A stretch of 64,000 bases of DNA from Cristatella mucedo. Lineage: Eukaryota; Bryozoa; Phylactolaemata; Cristatellidae. The DNA is taken from assembly GCA_009760855.2 (NCBI GenBank), contig WPIO01000007.1, positions 7,561,001 through 7,625,000 of the forward strand, given 5' to 3'. The notes beneath the pieces are model-generated. The model was not told the origin of the DNA and made no database searches. It saw nothing but the letters and a program-made list of their open reading frames with translations. The position numbers and the translations under genes were made by a program. Of this stretch, positions 33,463 to 46,015 are shown piece after piece (within the stretch, counting starts at the first letter, position 1; every line of letters starts with the position of its first letter).

Positions 33463-34244
33463 ATTCGATTATTCTCTCTATCATTTTTGAACTCCTTCAC
33501 AGTCTGAAGATCTCCTTTTCCATCTGCTTCTCTTGAAGTTAATTCGGGACCTTCGATTAGTCACTTGTTTCTTTCTTTTATAAGGATTGCTGGTGAGCAA
33601 AGTTTTGGCTCTGAATAACTGACTATGGAGCTCGAATTTCACAACTCGTTCGTTCCTTCTACTATTCAGTGGGGCTTGTCCAGTCTCGTTGTCTTTAGTT
33701 ACTAACTGTTTAGCCCCATGTTTTCCAAATATTCTCCTGTGCAAGGTTTATCACTTTTGATAAGCTGAGGCAGCCACCATTCTTGCAAGATGATGCCAAA
33801 GCAGCCGCTTAAAGTCACTCAAAGCAGGCATGAAGTGCACCAAGGTCATTTGCTCGAATGAATAACATATATATAGAGCTAGTGAATCGTCGATCGCTTT
33901 GCCGGTCGCTGTTTTGTGATTTTTTGGGTCTCACTCTTGAAGAACTAATCCAGTGCATTGAGGAGAGCCGTGCAGAAAGTGAGGCCTTGCTTCGTACACT
34001 ATATGGCCACTAAATTTTCGGAGCTCGAATCTAAATATCTCTAGCATACTTGTAATGAAATGATCGCGGAAGGCCCACTGTTACACCCCGGATCAAAACT
34101 GTGTGTCTATTTCTCTGCCAACTCACACAGCACTGAAAACAGCCAAATATGCCACTAACCACATCAAATAAAAGATTTACTGACCGGCAGCAAACTACTT
34201 AACATTTTTATACTTTTTAAGGGACAGGTTATTATGACACTCGC
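32403..34244. other. Unassigned stretch, ~1.8 kb
   Basis: The plus frame at 32783-33139 (118 codons) and the minus frame at 33481-33744 (87 codons, very basic) have no recognised motif. A CT tract lies at 33429-33478. A TATATATAGAGC box at 33868 and a CACTGTTACACCCC end at 34077-34090 could mark a degraded LTR (see findings). Confidence 0.3.
33429..33478. repeat. CT-rich microsatellite
   Basis: Short interrupted (TC)n tract. Confidence 0.85.
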
Positions 34245-35295
34245 TCGTACCTTTGATTTGATGCCTCCAAGCACTTCAGCATGTCGAATTCTCTGAATTT
34301 CTTTGCTGCATGTATTGATGACATCCGCACATGAGTGGAAGCAAGCTTTCTTAAATTGAATGATGATAAAAACCAATTTACTGGTAACGGGCAAACCAAA
34401 TGTGATTCGGAAATTGGAAATCTTAATGCTCACGACTGGCTCTGCCAGCACAGGTTCTGTTAAATCTGCAAAAAATCTGGGTATTCCGTTCAAAAGTGAC
34501 CTTTTTATTAAACAATCACATCAGGTCCGCAGTCCAGTCTGCCTAATTTCAACTACATAACAATACTAAAATGTGGGCTTGTTTAGACAGGGAAATCACA
34601 TCTAAATAGGTCCATGCATTTGTGACATCCTGTCACGACTTCTGTAACTCACTGCTTACTTGCCTACTGGCTTGTGCGATCAGGTGCTTACGGCTGGTGC
34701 AAAACTCTGCAGCTGCACTTGTATGTCACCAGCGTCGCAGCTGCCATATCGCATAACTTATCTCCGACCTGCACTGGCTCCAAGTAGAGCAACGCATCGG
34801 CTTCAAGTTTCGGTCACTCACTTTTCGGTCCCTTCATTCTGTGGCTCCAGCCTATCTCTCAGACCTACTCCCCCATTAGGCTAATATACCTCGTACGAAC
34901 CTCAAATTCTGTGGAGACCCTGCTTTTAGTTCGTATGCTCTCATTGCATGGAACTCACTTCCGGCTGGCATCACAACATCACCTGACTTGACCACATTTA
35001 GGAAGAAGCTAAAAACATATCTATTTACCACAGCATTTAGTGGATCCACGTGATTCTTTCTTTGTGTTCTTATGCGTCTGACACTGTGCATACTTCCAGT
35101 AACTATGTTTGCATGCTGACACTCTGTATGCCACCTCTAACTATATTATGCTTGTTGTCATAGAGCATGCTACAACTAAACCATTCGACTGTGCTTCCGT
35201 TGCAGCAATTATAAATTGCCCGAAAAGAGAGTTTGGGTGCACCGTGCGCGCTATAACAAATTTATTATTACTAACATGTATTGTTATTATTATTC
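34245..35295 (+). mobile_element. LINE Family A, plus-strand copy
   Basis: The copy begins just after the catalytic box, in the FDPSQPLSTSNSLN-like region (34250-34310). It has a short open frame LLVTGKPNVIRKLEILML (34372-34425) and then the full C-terminal domain with frameshifts. The 3' untranslated region ends in an altered block near 35215-35260 and TTATTATT at 35282-35293. It is more diverged than 26030-27045. Confidence 0.8.
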
Positions 35296-36484
35296 AGTGA
35301 ATTTTTGCAGCCAGCTGTGCTAATTACTGGTTGACCTCAGTGTCTTCTTCCTTGCTGTAGCATGCTAGCCATGGCACGACACTCGTTCGCTTGTGCATGT
35401 TTGATAACGTACATTATTTAACCCAGTTAGAGTTGATTCTCTCGAAGCGTGTCACTAATAACCTGCACAGAGAGAGAATAACTTTTCTTAGAGCTCTTCG
35501 GGCGACCTGTTATACACTAGTGTTGTTGTTTTTTGTTGTTGTTTTTTCGTTCTGCGGCTATGTTGAGAAAGGCTGCCGTCGCACATTAGGCTGACCGCCA
35601 GCAGGGAGATGTCAGCAGGCAGCCATGGTGGATCCTGTTTGGGATGAGGATGTTGCTGAGGAAGGCGTGCAGAAACCCTGGTCTCACGGATTTGGCATGT
35701 GACTTCATTTGTTAATTAATGGCTGGCAGGGATATACCAAAGTTAATCCGATGAAACCCTTATTAATGTCCCAACTGAGTCAGCAGCATCTCGACTACGC
35801 ATAACCAGTAGAGCAGAGCACAGCGAGACCAAAGCGAAAGCAGAGTGAGAGCACAGCGGCCTAAAATCTGGAGTCGGCGTAGGGACAGAACCCTATCAAG
35901 AATCAAGCCCCTCGTGAAATCGCGACGTTCTATATCGCAGCTCTTCGAAGTTTGCTTGCATAGATGGAATTGCCATGAAACATCTGCCGACTGGCTCAAC
36001 TCAGCACCTCGATCCAAAGTAGGATTAAAGGTTCATTTATCATTGGCAGCTGGTTACGTGCCTGACCACTCAAAATATTGTGTCGTTCTATAACACATAA
36101 TCTTAAGTGAACATCAGTCATTTTTACTGACCGGGTAGGGTCAGGGACGAACACAAATCGGGCACTGGATTAAAGGAAAAAATTGAGCACCGTGCTAAAA
36201 ATGCTATTGAAATATAAAAGCTCAGGCTCCACTGGATCTGCAGTACGAATTTTGCAAACCTAGTCGATAACCCTTGCCGCTAAGAGCTCTGGTAACAACA
36301 CTTAGTTCCTACGTGCTAAAGTAGGGGCTACATCCGTTTGCAATCTTGTCTTAACAAGCCGATGCTTTATAAATTTCCTCAACACGTTCAATTTAAGATA
36401 CCACAGGCATATATGTACAGATTTCCTCATCATGAAAGGGGCCTCGTATTAGATGCAGGCGGCCGGTGGTCATCCAGCGGGCCT
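35296..36484. other. Unassigned stretch with a LINE-tail-like phrase
   Basis: CAGAGAGAGAATAACTTTTC and GAGCTCTTCGGGCGACC at 35468-35505 resemble LINE/SINE end blocks. No body of such an element is visible. Other short frames lack motifs. Confidence 0.3.
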
Positions 36485-37005
36485 CTAAATTAAGGTGTAC
36501 ACAAGGATCTGTTATGAATTCACTTTTCTTTTACACTCTATTTCCCGACCAGGCCAAGCATTGTACCACCCGCTTTTCGGAATCCAACAGTCTACCAATA
36601 CCTCGTACAAACCTCAAATCCCTTGGAGACGTGCATTTAGTTCGTATGCTCCCGAAGCCTGGAACTCACTTCCGACTTGCGTCACAACATCCCCTGATTT
36701 GACCACATTTGAAAAGAACTTAAAACGCACCTATTTAGGACAGCATTTAGTGGGTCCACGTGATTCATTCTTCTTGATGTGCTTATGCGTGCTGACACTA
36801 TGCATGCTGCCACTAACCACATTTGCATGCTGACGCTGTACATGTCACCCCTAACCATGTAATTCATGTTTATCAACCATGAAATTACTCACCATTCAAT
36901 TGAATTTCCCTTTGCAGCAAATGTAAAGCGCCTAGAAAGAGATTGAGTTCTCTGGGGGCGCTTTATCAATTGCACTACCATTATTAATGTTGTTATTATT
37001 ATACT
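36485..37005 (+). mobile_element. LINE Family A, internally deleted copy
   Basis: It starts with LRCTQGSVMNSLFFYTL (36491-36541), equivalent to GVPQGSVLGSVLFTVYTL. It jumps directly to the LLPHQAKHRTTRFSES-equivalent block at 36545, deleting the catalytic box and most of the reverse transcriptase C-terminus. The rest of the coding end and the 3' end (GCGCCTAGAAAGAGATTGAG, near 36929) and ATT tail are well preserved. Confidence 0.85.
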
Positions 37006-37014
37006 CTCCTTTTT

Positions 37015-37335
37015 AAACAGCTGATTGCCAAAAAGCAATTTAGGCTTAATTTATTCATCGATGACAAATGTATGTACCTGGCGGTTGATTCTTCCTTGCA
37101 TTCCAGCATCTCACGCTCTATCAGGTACCCAGGTGAAAAGATTGCTGGCATTTTTACTTGGGCATCATAAAACATTCTGAAATTAAATGACGACAAATAC
37201 CAATATTTACTTCCAAGCCAACCTCGAATTACTCAGGACTGGGAAAGCCTAGCCTTGCGAATTGCTTCTATCAGCGTAGCTCTTATTCACGGGAAGACCC
37301 AAACATGTGCTGCAGTTCAGACAAAACTGACGGTG
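37015..37335 (+). mobile_element. LINE reverse transcriptase fragment around the catalytic box
   Basis: The frame reads LIAKKQFRLNLFIDDKCMYLAV (read in two halves), matching IAKHNLGFHFYADDTQLYL. It is followed at 37150-37260 by WAS..ILKLNDDK and SLALRIASISV. It has no tail and sits between a plus 3' end and a minus 3' end of the same family. Confidence 0.65.
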
Positions 37336-37339
37336 GAAT

Positions 37340-37690
37340 AATTAAAATCATGCATCTGATAAAGCTCCATCAGAGAACTCAATCCCTTTCTAGGCGCTTT
37401 ACATTCGCTGCAAGGAAAATGCGATCGAATGGTTAGTGGTAGCATGCTCAATAAACAACAACAGTAACGTGGTTAGGGGTGACATGCACAAGGTCAGCAT
37501 GCAAGTGTGATTAGTGGCAGCACGGAACAGAGTCAGCATGCCTAAGCACAGAAAGGAGAATCACGGGGACCCACTAAATGCTTTCATAAATAGGTGAGTC
37601 TTCAGTTTCTTTTTAATAGTAGTCAAGTCAGGAGATGTCGTGACACAGGTCGGCAGGAAGTAAGAGGCTTTGGTGGAAGCATGCAAAATG
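37340..37690 (-). mobile_element. LINE Family A 3' end, minus strand
   Basis: Antisense end block (GATAAAGCTCCATCAGAGAAC), 3' untranslated region and the last coding codons (to about 37690). It lacks a clear AAT tail. Confidence 0.85.
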
Positions 37691-38297
37691 AGCTGGTGAA
37701 GGGCAGTAAAAGCAGTCTCGGGTAGCTCCGCAGGCAGGCGTATGGCGAGGTAAGCTGGCCTCCACCTAAAGGTCATTCGTGAGAAAGATTGGCTACTCGA
37801 AGTTCGAGCGGGCTTTTGAGGCCCGAGCTCGTTGCTGAGGGATAGAGTGGCAAGTTGCCTCCCACCATCCATTCAGGATTTTTTGCTCCAGTGATGGTAC
37901 TGATCAATATTCTTCCGTACCTTGTCCTGTGATCAGCGCCGCTACAAACAGTTATTCTTATTGAGCTGACCATTCTTTGAGTGGTAATGATGGAGGTAGC
38001 ACAGAAAAGGAAGCTAAGTCTACCGCTAACAGGACTTAGCTGACCAGTGCAGAAGTAGCTGATTTGGATGCAAGCTGTTTGCAGTTGAACTAAGCGCTCG
38101 AGGTTATGTTAATATGCCGGCCACCTATTTTCCGGATCGTATCAGTTTTGAGTTAAGAATCTGGAATAATTGCAACAATAGGGAGAAACACAAAAAATAA
38201 ATATATTTTGAACGTATATATTGAATCTATAATATATATTGAAACAATGTATAATACATATTGAAACAATATTTACCACCGAAGCAATAGGGAGTGA
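37691..38297. other. Unassigned stretch
   Basis: No recognisable element. AT-rich near 38200-38270 with two near-copies of an ATATTGAA phrase. Confidence 0.3.
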
Positions 38298-38620
38298 AAT
38301 GTTATGTATCTCCGTCTGTAATTCCACAACACGTGCAAAGATTATGTGGGTTTTAGGCAGGAGAGGTTTGTATAGCCCATTCGCAGCCTTTGCGGCTTTC
38401 GGTACGCATTCGGTGCCAACAGACTTCATCTCACGCAACAAAGAGAAAGTGGGAAGCATAGCAGGGTCAGGAGAGCAGTTGAGGTAGTGAGTAACGTGGA
38501 AGTAGCAGCTCAGGACCGCTGAAAAGAAAGAGCCATTTTTGGCAGCAGGAGAGTGGTTGTCGTTGCTTAAGAATCGTGGAAGCGAGTTTCGCAGTCTAAG
38601 ACTTGCAGTGTAGCTGAAGT
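38298..38620 (-). mobile_element. LINE Family B 3' fragment
   Basis: Antisense of the Family B 3' untranslated region and coding end, from TATGTATCTCCGTCTGTAAT to AGCGAGTTTCGCAGTCTAAG. The minus frame at 38142-38654 keeps LPTFSLLREMKSVG and LRNSLPRFLSNDNHSPA in one open frame, fused to unrelated flanking codons. Confidence 0.8.
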
Positions 38621-39294
38621 AGGTAGCGCTCGAATATGGCCACAACGCGAACAATTATCGCATGGAAGGTTATTGGCTGTGCTCCAATTGAAAGTTAAGG
38701 AATTAATGAGATATCAGTCTTCCCTCTCTCGGATAGGAGTGAAGCGTCAGCTGGAAAGCAGACAGGGTCAAAGGTTAGGCTCTGGTTCGAAGAAAAACTT
38801 CGCATCCAGGGCTGCCGCCCGGACATTCCTTAGCAGCCAGCAGTTGGACCGTAGGTGTGCTCATGCGTCTTCCATGCAAGCGTTTGCTAAGAGCTGATGC
38901 TCAGCATTTGGTTCTTATTTTGAGAAGCATCTGCATGCGCGACAGATAGCATGGCAGGTAGCTTTCGTTCTGGTTAGCTGGTCGATCAGGCGACTGGCCC
39001 GGCCGTGGTAAAGTGTACTGCAGTTAGAGGCGAATAATAAAAAAATGGCACACTTTAGGAGTTATCTCCACAAAACCTGGGATTTACCCCCAATTTAATA
39101 ATCATTCCATAATGAGAACCGATGAAACTGTCATCATGCCGTCATCGCGACATTAAGAACCTTGTTGATGTAACAACGGCTGCAATATCGAACTTCTGAC
39201 ATCCTCGAAGAGCCAAGGGCAGTCTTTGCTGAAAGCCTAAATATGTGTATATCGATAGCCGACTTATTCGATAGTATGCACTGTGATGATTTGC
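38621..39294. other. Unassigned stretch
   Basis: The open frame at 38673-38897 (74 codons, basic) has no motif. Confidence 0.3.
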
Positions 39295-39475
39295 AAAAAA
39301 AATACTAACTGATTTAACAGCCTCTTTTGTGTAGCAACAGAAGAGCCTTTACGGATATAACCACCGCTTGCAGCCACGATGAAGACTCACCCGCTGGAGG
39401 ATTTGAACGTACGACCGCGGGACCGAGATCGTGAAAAGCAACCACCTTACCTAGTGAGCCAACACGGCTGTCCAG
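39295..39475 (-). mobile_element. SINE1 copy, minus strand
   Basis: AACTGATTTAACAGCCTC, the core AGAGCCTTTACGGATATAAC, CACCGCTTGCAG and the antisense head GGATTTGAACGTACGACCG with ACCTTACCTAGTGAGCCAAC. It is nearly full-length and matches 63795-63976 throughout. Confidence 0.75.
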
Positions 39476-40084
39476 CAAAACTCCTCATCAGATACATAAA
39501 ACTTCGCTTAGCACTCGACCTCAACCAAAGACAAATAAATAAATCTCACATATATCAACAAAGACTTACTGCATAATATCACGTTCGAGGATGCTTCAGA
39601 ACGTGGACAAATCAATAATATGAGAAATCGACAGTTGCAAAAAGACAGCTGAACTTATATTTTCAAATCTCACGTTGATCCGTATTGCCGAGTGATGGAA
39701 TTTACAAAGCACAAAGCCCAAACAGCGAAGGAAGCAATTTTAATTTGACCGCCGAGTAAACGACAAGCTACGAACATGTTCCCCGATGAGCCTAGGTTCA
39801 GTAAGTTGAAATAAATTTAGTGTCTTTAAAAATTCAACGCGAAAAAAAATTGATCTTGGTTAAGTTATTAAAACAGTTTTCTGATTACTCACCGTTAATC
39901 GGTAGAGGCTATGTTTGTCGCCTCAGTCTGCAGCCATTGACTGGACAACCAGCCGTATGTAGGCTGCTGCTGCTGCTGCTTCTCTGCTGCTCATTCTTCT
40001 TCTTCTTCTTTGGAAGCGTCTCTTGCGCCTTTTCTGTCCCGTAATCTAATCGCGAAATCTGAGTATCCTACTCCGCAATGAATT
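39476..40084. other. Unassigned stretch with CTG/TTC repeat
   Basis: A short (CTG)n-(TTC)n tract at 39962-40010. Otherwise nothing was recognised. Confidence 0.35.
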
Positions 40085-40470
40085 TTATAGAGATGACCAA
40101 GAAAAGCTCCAGATTCGAGTCTGACGACTTTCAGCCCATTTACGCTGGAAGAATTCCGTCTCACTTGGATAAAGACGGTGCAGCTAAGCTGGTCTGTGCA
40201 ATAGCGTCATTCTTTCGATGGTTCTTTAAGTCGCTGTACGCAGGTCTAACTGCTGCTGAAATTGAACGCTGACGGCCAATATAAAATTTTTCAGGTGATC
40301 TTTTCTTTCGTGAACTTCGCTGCGGCTACATTACGGCACTTGTCATTCATCTTCGCTGGATCCTCACCAAGCAGCGTGTGGACTTGGAGATTGTATCGCT
40401 GACCTCTAGGCTGCTTCACTCTCTCGGTCCGGTATACCTATTTGAAATTCAACCCTCCAGCTAACAGCAA
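40085..40470 (+). mobile_element. LINE (Family A relative) C-terminal fragment
   Basis: SHLDKDGAAKLVCAIAS and SLYAGLTAAEIER in the frame 40078-40272 match CLDKDTTSKLVHAFVTS and SLL..LPACAIRR. After a stop, HLRWILTKQRVDLEIVSLT and LLHSLGPVYLFEI match LHWLPVKQRIDFKVLSLT and LHSMAPVYLSDI. No 3' end is attached. Confidence 0.7.
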
Positions 40471-40585
40471 ACGCTTTATGACTTTCGGCATACGGTTGCA
40501 CTACTAAGAAAGGCTCAATTCATTAGAGGTCTGATCTTTACATACTATGCTCTCGATAAAAGAAATTCTTTGCTGACTGATACCG

Positions 40586-41300
40586 TAATGTAATGTAATT
40601 TATCTCCATCTGTAACTCCACAAAGTAATAAAGACCACGTGGGTGTTACGCAGGTGAGTTTTGTATATCGAACTCACAGCCTAAGCGGCTGTCGGTACGC
40701 ATTCGGTAGCCAACAGACTTCGTCTCACGCAACAAAGAGAAAGTAGGAAGCATAGTAGAGTCGGGAGAGCAGTTGAGGTAGGGAGTAGCATAGAAGTAGC
40801 AGCTCAGGACCGCTGAAAAGGATGTGCCATAGTCAGCAGTAGGAGAGTAGTTGTCGTTGCGTAAGAGTTGTGGAAGCGAGTTCCACAGTCTAGGACCTGT
40901 AGAGCTAAAGCTTCTGTCGCCAACAACTGTCTTTAAGAGGAGGAATGGGACAGCTAATTTATTGTCCACACAGGACCTGAGGGCATGAACAGGGTGAAAC
41001 TGATGCAGCAGTTCAGCTAGGTACGAAGGAGCCAAGCCGTGGCGGGCCTTGTGGGTCAGCGTAAGAACTTTGCTCTGTATCCTTTGCTCAACCGGCAACC
41101 ATCCTAACTCTTTCAGCATAGGAGACACGTGCTCAAACCGCTGGGAATTAAAGACTAGCCTTGCAGCCATATTCATTCCCCGCTGTAGTGACATAATAGC
41201 TTTCTTTGGTAGCCCAGCCAAAAGGGAATTACAATAATCAAGCCGAGACAGAACTAAAGAGCTAGTTACATTTTTTACAAGCCAGTGTGGGAGACCGTGC
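40586..41300 (-). mobile_element. LINE Family B, well-preserved 3' copy
   Basis: It has a tail ATGTAATGTAA at the left, a 3' untranslated region, then a 191-codon open frame (40646-41221). The blocks are NMAARLVF, LGWLPVEQRIQSKVLTLTHK, LAPSYLAELLHQF, GPRLWNSLPQLLRNDNYSP, SFSAVLSCYF and LPTFSLLRETKSVGYRM. Similarity continues to about 41300 and stops. The C-terminal region of the LINE polyprotein is thus intact while everything upstream is missing. Confidence 0.9.
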
Positions 41301-42689
41301 CAACATTTGATGGGATATGTTTTTTTAAAGAAGCTGATTAATTACATGGTCCTCGTAGCCTTCATGTCGACTTTCTAGAGTTTCTTTTGTATACTTTCAT
41401 GTTTTGAAATTTCTCATGTTATTACTAAGCAAGTGACATACTTTATAGCCAACAGGTGAATAGTGCCCAAAAAGAGAATTATCTCTCTATTGGAGCCACG
41501 TAAACTTTGTTTATCATTATTAAAAAAGCGTTGGTCCGTGAAAAATGGATGGTTCACGATGATAAATTGAAAAATTAAAGTTCATGCAGAAAAGCATACG
41601 TCTGCAAGGGGACTCTGCTGCAATAACTCACCAACCGGCGGACATTGAGATTCACTGCCCCGGTTTCTAACCGATACAAAATACAGCTGACCATGCCCAA
41701 AGCATGGCTTATGCGTACTCATTCGAATGACTGGAGCAAAAAATTCATGTGCGTAACCGAACATAAGGTAATTCAGAATATCAAAAACAATTAGCTGCTG
41801 AAAATGCTTGAAATGCCATGAGCGATTTGTTTTAACCAATGAAATCAATTTACACGTATGGTTAAAGCATAGTAAAAAGTAAATTTTAATAATTTTAGCA
41901 GCCTTATTTGAATAGCGGATGGTCGGCCAAAGGCCGCTATCGCCTCGCTTGCTTGCTACAACAAAGGATTGTCTACTACAGTATATGACGATAAACAGTT
42001 TGTAAATAAAACACTATGCAAATTTTAGTAAATACTAAGAAGTTCGTAAGCACGTATAAATCATTAAACGAAAAAATAATATGTATCATAATGATAGCAT
42101 CGTATGAGTAGCTTACTTGCTTGCACTTTCTTCTCTTAGACAAAACTTATTAATTGGTTCACCTAAGAGCTTTGACCATGGAGGGACTTCAGCTAGTCAT
42201 GTATACATGGGTTCACCTAAATGCGGAGGCCGTCTACCTTTAGTCTATCGGAAAAAAGTCAGGGGTAAAAGTGTGTATCAATCTAATTCTTTCGGCTGGG
42301 GAGGATATTTAATTTTTTACGAAATTAAGAACGATTCGTGTATGCATGTAGCTGCCCGTAGTCTCAACCACGATGACTCACAAGCCGTTAGATCTTAGCT
42401 AAAACTAAGTGTCCCATTCAAGTTTAACTTTGCTATCCGTTCAACTGAGAGATAATATCCACATTAATTACATCTGCAATTATGTAACGTGATCATCAAT
42501 AGCGTGCTCATCACTCTAACACAATTCAATAGGCAATTAAATGCTCAATTTAAGAAATTATAAGCGCTACTACAGAAGAACTTATCATATCAAGACTAAA
42601 TAGTCATGACATTGCTCAGTCACTGAATGCTTCGATCGTCGATTCTTACTTAAGGACTTTTGGTGCCTATTGAAAAGAGCTATTTATTA
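41301..42689. other. Unassigned stretch, ~1.4 kb
   Basis: AGTGCCCAAAAAGAGAATTA then CTCTCTATTGGAGCCACG at 41462-41500 resembles a SINE2/LINE tail. AT-rich elsewhere. The plus frame at 42117-42398 (93 codons) lacks a motif. Confidence 0.3.
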
Positions 42690-43165
42690 TATTTATATAT
42701 ATAATATTAAAAAGACTTATTTTCTCTTCAGGCCCTTCACATCTCGCTGCAAAGGAATCAGTGTGCATGGGGTGAGTGACATTTGTGGTCTCATCATGAA
42801 AAGGCAGGCAAATTAGCGTCAGGCATAAGCCCACGTTTTTAAGTAAACATGAATACGTCCTCGGTGACCTGTTAGGAAGACCTCTGGCCGCACTAAATAA
42901 CGATGCACGAGTATGCACGCATTGCGCGCGGAAAAAAATAAGGCAAACTCACTCGTGTAAACGGAAGGCAGACAGGAGCAGGTGCGTCTTTAGCTGAGAC
43001 TTTGAAGATGCAACGTCGGTGCAAAAATAGAGGCCGTAGCTGGAAGTGAGTTCTAGACTTATGGCGCGTACGATTACGGACACAGCGATATGCTGATGCA
43101 GCTGAAATACACCCGAGTTCTTCAGCTTCGCTCTCAAAACCTTGCGACTTTCCGTGCAGGAATAT
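42690..43165 (-). mobile_element. LINE C-terminal fragment of a third lineage
   Basis: The minus frame 42949-43137 has FQLHQHIAVS, RAISLELTSSYGLYF and SKSQLKTHLL, comparable with RLWNSLP...FKSRLKTHLF ends of L2/CR1 proteins but unlike Family A or B in detail. To its left lie an end block (TTATTTTCTCTTCAGGCCC) and an AT-rich tail (42675-42710). Confidence 0.5.
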
Positions 43166-43466
43166 GGCGGAGGCAGCCCTACTGTGGTAATCCACGATTA
43201 TTCGACCACCTCTCGATTAAACTGATCGGGAGCTCGTTTCCACTGAGATCGATTAAGCAGCACGGTTAGAATGTTGATTGCAGCTTCGGTATGGTTCGAA
43301 TTATGAAACATTAGCCGTCTGCATAAGCCAGGTTGTAATTGCCGCTATATTGTTTGTGCCTTCTGAATTTTACCAATAGGCAGCCGGTCTTGTTACAATT
43401 TACAGTTTAGGTGGCATAAAGGTCAAAGTCCATGAAAAAGACAGTCAGGTGTGCTCTAGCCTTTAA
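43166..43466. other. Unassigned gap
   Basis: Nothing was recognised. Confidence 0.3.
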
Positions 43467-43700
43467 TGAAATGTACGTATCTCCGTCTGTAACTCGGCAA
43501 AGCCATAAAGACTGTGTGGGTGTTACGCAGGAGAGTTTTGTATAGCTCGCTCACAACATGAGCAGCTTTCGGTATGCATTCGGTGATTGACTTGATCTCA
43601 CTAAAAAAGATAAGTGGGAAGCATAGCTGGGTCAGGAGAGCAGTTTAGGTAGTGAGTAGCATGAAAGTAGCAGCTCAGGATGGCTATAAATGAAGTGCCA
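43467..43700 (-). mobile_element. LINE Family B 3' fragment
   Basis: Antisense 3' untranslated region (TGTACGTATCTCCGTCTGTA) and coding end. The region around AGACTTCGTCTCAC is shortened to ATTGACTTGATCTCAC, and all frames are broken. Confidence 0.75.
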
Positions 43701-43797
43701 TGATCGGCTTTAGATTCGCTGCAGCTCCTTCTATTTATGCGCACGCCTCTCCGGCAAGGGAATTAGACTCACGACGCCGTTTTTACCTCGAGATTAA

Positions 43798-44168
<371 letters not shown>

Positions 44169-44489
44169 GGTTTACTCACCATTCAAATCCTAAGCATCGC
44201 ATATGAATGTTTTACAGGAGGCATTAATTTCTTAATTTCTGCCAGAATCTTTCACAGTGTACTAAGAAAACTAAGGAAACCATACTTGACTGCCGCATTG
44301 AACCAACGGGTGCAGCTGTCGCTTGAATTGCTTTCGTGACTGACTGTGTGCACAGTGAGACCACGATCGAGTTTTGGCAATCCACGTACCCTTTGATCAC
44401 TTATCCTTCTCTAGGTTTATGCAGAAGACCTCATGCACACTCAATCATCATATCTAAAATAAAGGTTAGAACACTTGACCACTTCATCC
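44169..44489. other. Unassigned gap
   Basis: No recognised element. Confidence 0.3.
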
Positions 44490-44615
44490 ACCTAGGAAAA
44501 GAAGACACTTAAAGGCTCTCACCACCACTGGCTGTTGACAATAAAGGTTTGCCGGCTGTAGGACTTGAACCCACGACACGAGTTGGTCAAGTGCGAGCGC
44601 CTCACCCTTGGGCTA
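44490..44615 (-). mobile_element. SINE1 copy, degraded
   Basis: Core GGCTCTCACCACCACTGGC, then the antisense B box GGACTTGAACCCACGAC and AGTGCGAGCGCCTCACCCTTG. The tail is missing. Confidence 0.6.
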
Positions 44616-45843
44616 ACATCTAGGGATCGAGCCTTCCCAGTATCAGCTGCTGCTTCCTGCCCCAGCGCCTTCCTTATGCTCCGTGGAGCTAATGGCTTGA
44701 AATGTCGCACTGCTGTTCTTGAAGATGGCCTAAAAACGCTGTCGTAGAGAAAGCTATCCCAGATTAAACTCGCGATTAGCCCTCAATACGGCAGTAATAC
44801 ATTTTACAGGTTCAAATAGTTCGTAATAGGCTATTGCTACAAAACGTTAGGCGAAACATTCCCGTCGTGGCAGTAGGTTTAAGTGGCAAAAGATAGGTCA
44901 TAATTCCAGTGCTAAACTTTATTTTAGTCTTCAATTACTCTTCGTATTAGCTCAGCTGCCAAAGATGCACCAGCTTTTCCTAAGCTCATTTTTTTCGGTG
45001 TGGAATCTAGGTAGCAGTTTTTTCTTTTCCCAAAGATTATTGGCAACTTTTTGCAAGGAAACGATTAATAGCTATTACTGAACACCACTTGGGTCTCAGA
45101 CGGCTCAACTCGTGATGGCATGACAGCTCAAATCTCACACTAGTTTGGGTAGCAGCACTACACATAATGTTTTGAAAGGCCTGAAGCTCGCGATGGTAGC
45201 GGAAATTCGTGCTCGATAGTGAGCTAACCACAGCATCTTATTGGAAAAAGCACAAACAATAGCTTGTATATTGCAGTTGATACAGCAGGTCAATATTACA
45301 TACTCGCTGACAGGCTTACAGCAGCTCATGCTCAGCTTAAAGACTCGCCGACTTGGAGACCATTACTCCAAGCGACTGACAGCAATTGAGCCCATGCCTT
45401 ACATAAGAGACAGGTTGTAAGTCATAGAATAATTTCGTTCATATGTAATCAAAAATCACACTGGCTGCTCATAAGCGTGGGCTTGTTGCCGCTATTTAAT
45501 AAGCGGCCCTCAGTTATGAACTAGCTGCCAACTGGTATTTCGTAATAGAGATTCAGCTGTTTTGCTTATAATTCGTAATTGTGGGCATTACAAAGTGCAA
45601 ATTTCTAGCATAACGCTATTGACTAAGGATGGTGGTACTTGTTCGGGCTCTCTGTTGCTCTCAGACATTTCTCACTAATTTAGCAGATGTTCTACTAATT
45701 CAGATATTCTTCTCACTTCTATTTTATGGGTTCGTTGTGCACTGATGACAACATTGCTGAACGACTCCAAGGCTTGCAGAATTAATCTGCTGAATACCGA
45801 AACTCACTGGTATAACAAAGGATGGCTTCAAAATCGATGGCAC
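44616..45843. other. Unassigned stretch, ~1.2 kb
   Basis: Nothing was recognised. Overlapping minus frames at 45037-45329 lack motifs. Confidence 0.3.
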
Positions 45844-46015
45844 AATAATAATAATAATAAACTTGATACAGGGCCCTCAGAGAACTCAATCTCTTTGTAG
45901 GTGCTTTACATATGCTGCAAAGGAAGCAAGATCGGATGGCTAGTGGAGCCATGCTCGATAAACAAAGCGAATAAACATGGTTAGCAGTGACATGCACAGG
46001 GTCAGCAAGCATAAA
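45844..46015 (-). mobile_element. LINE Family A 3' end fragment
   Basis: An (AAT)n tail followed by the antisense end block (CAGAGAACTCAATCTCTTTG) and 3' untranslated region. It stops before the coding region. Confidence 0.85.

Noticed and set aside
34164..34493. 109-codon minus frame
   Set aside because: Antisense shadow of the plus-strand LINE reverse transcriptase at 34245-35295.
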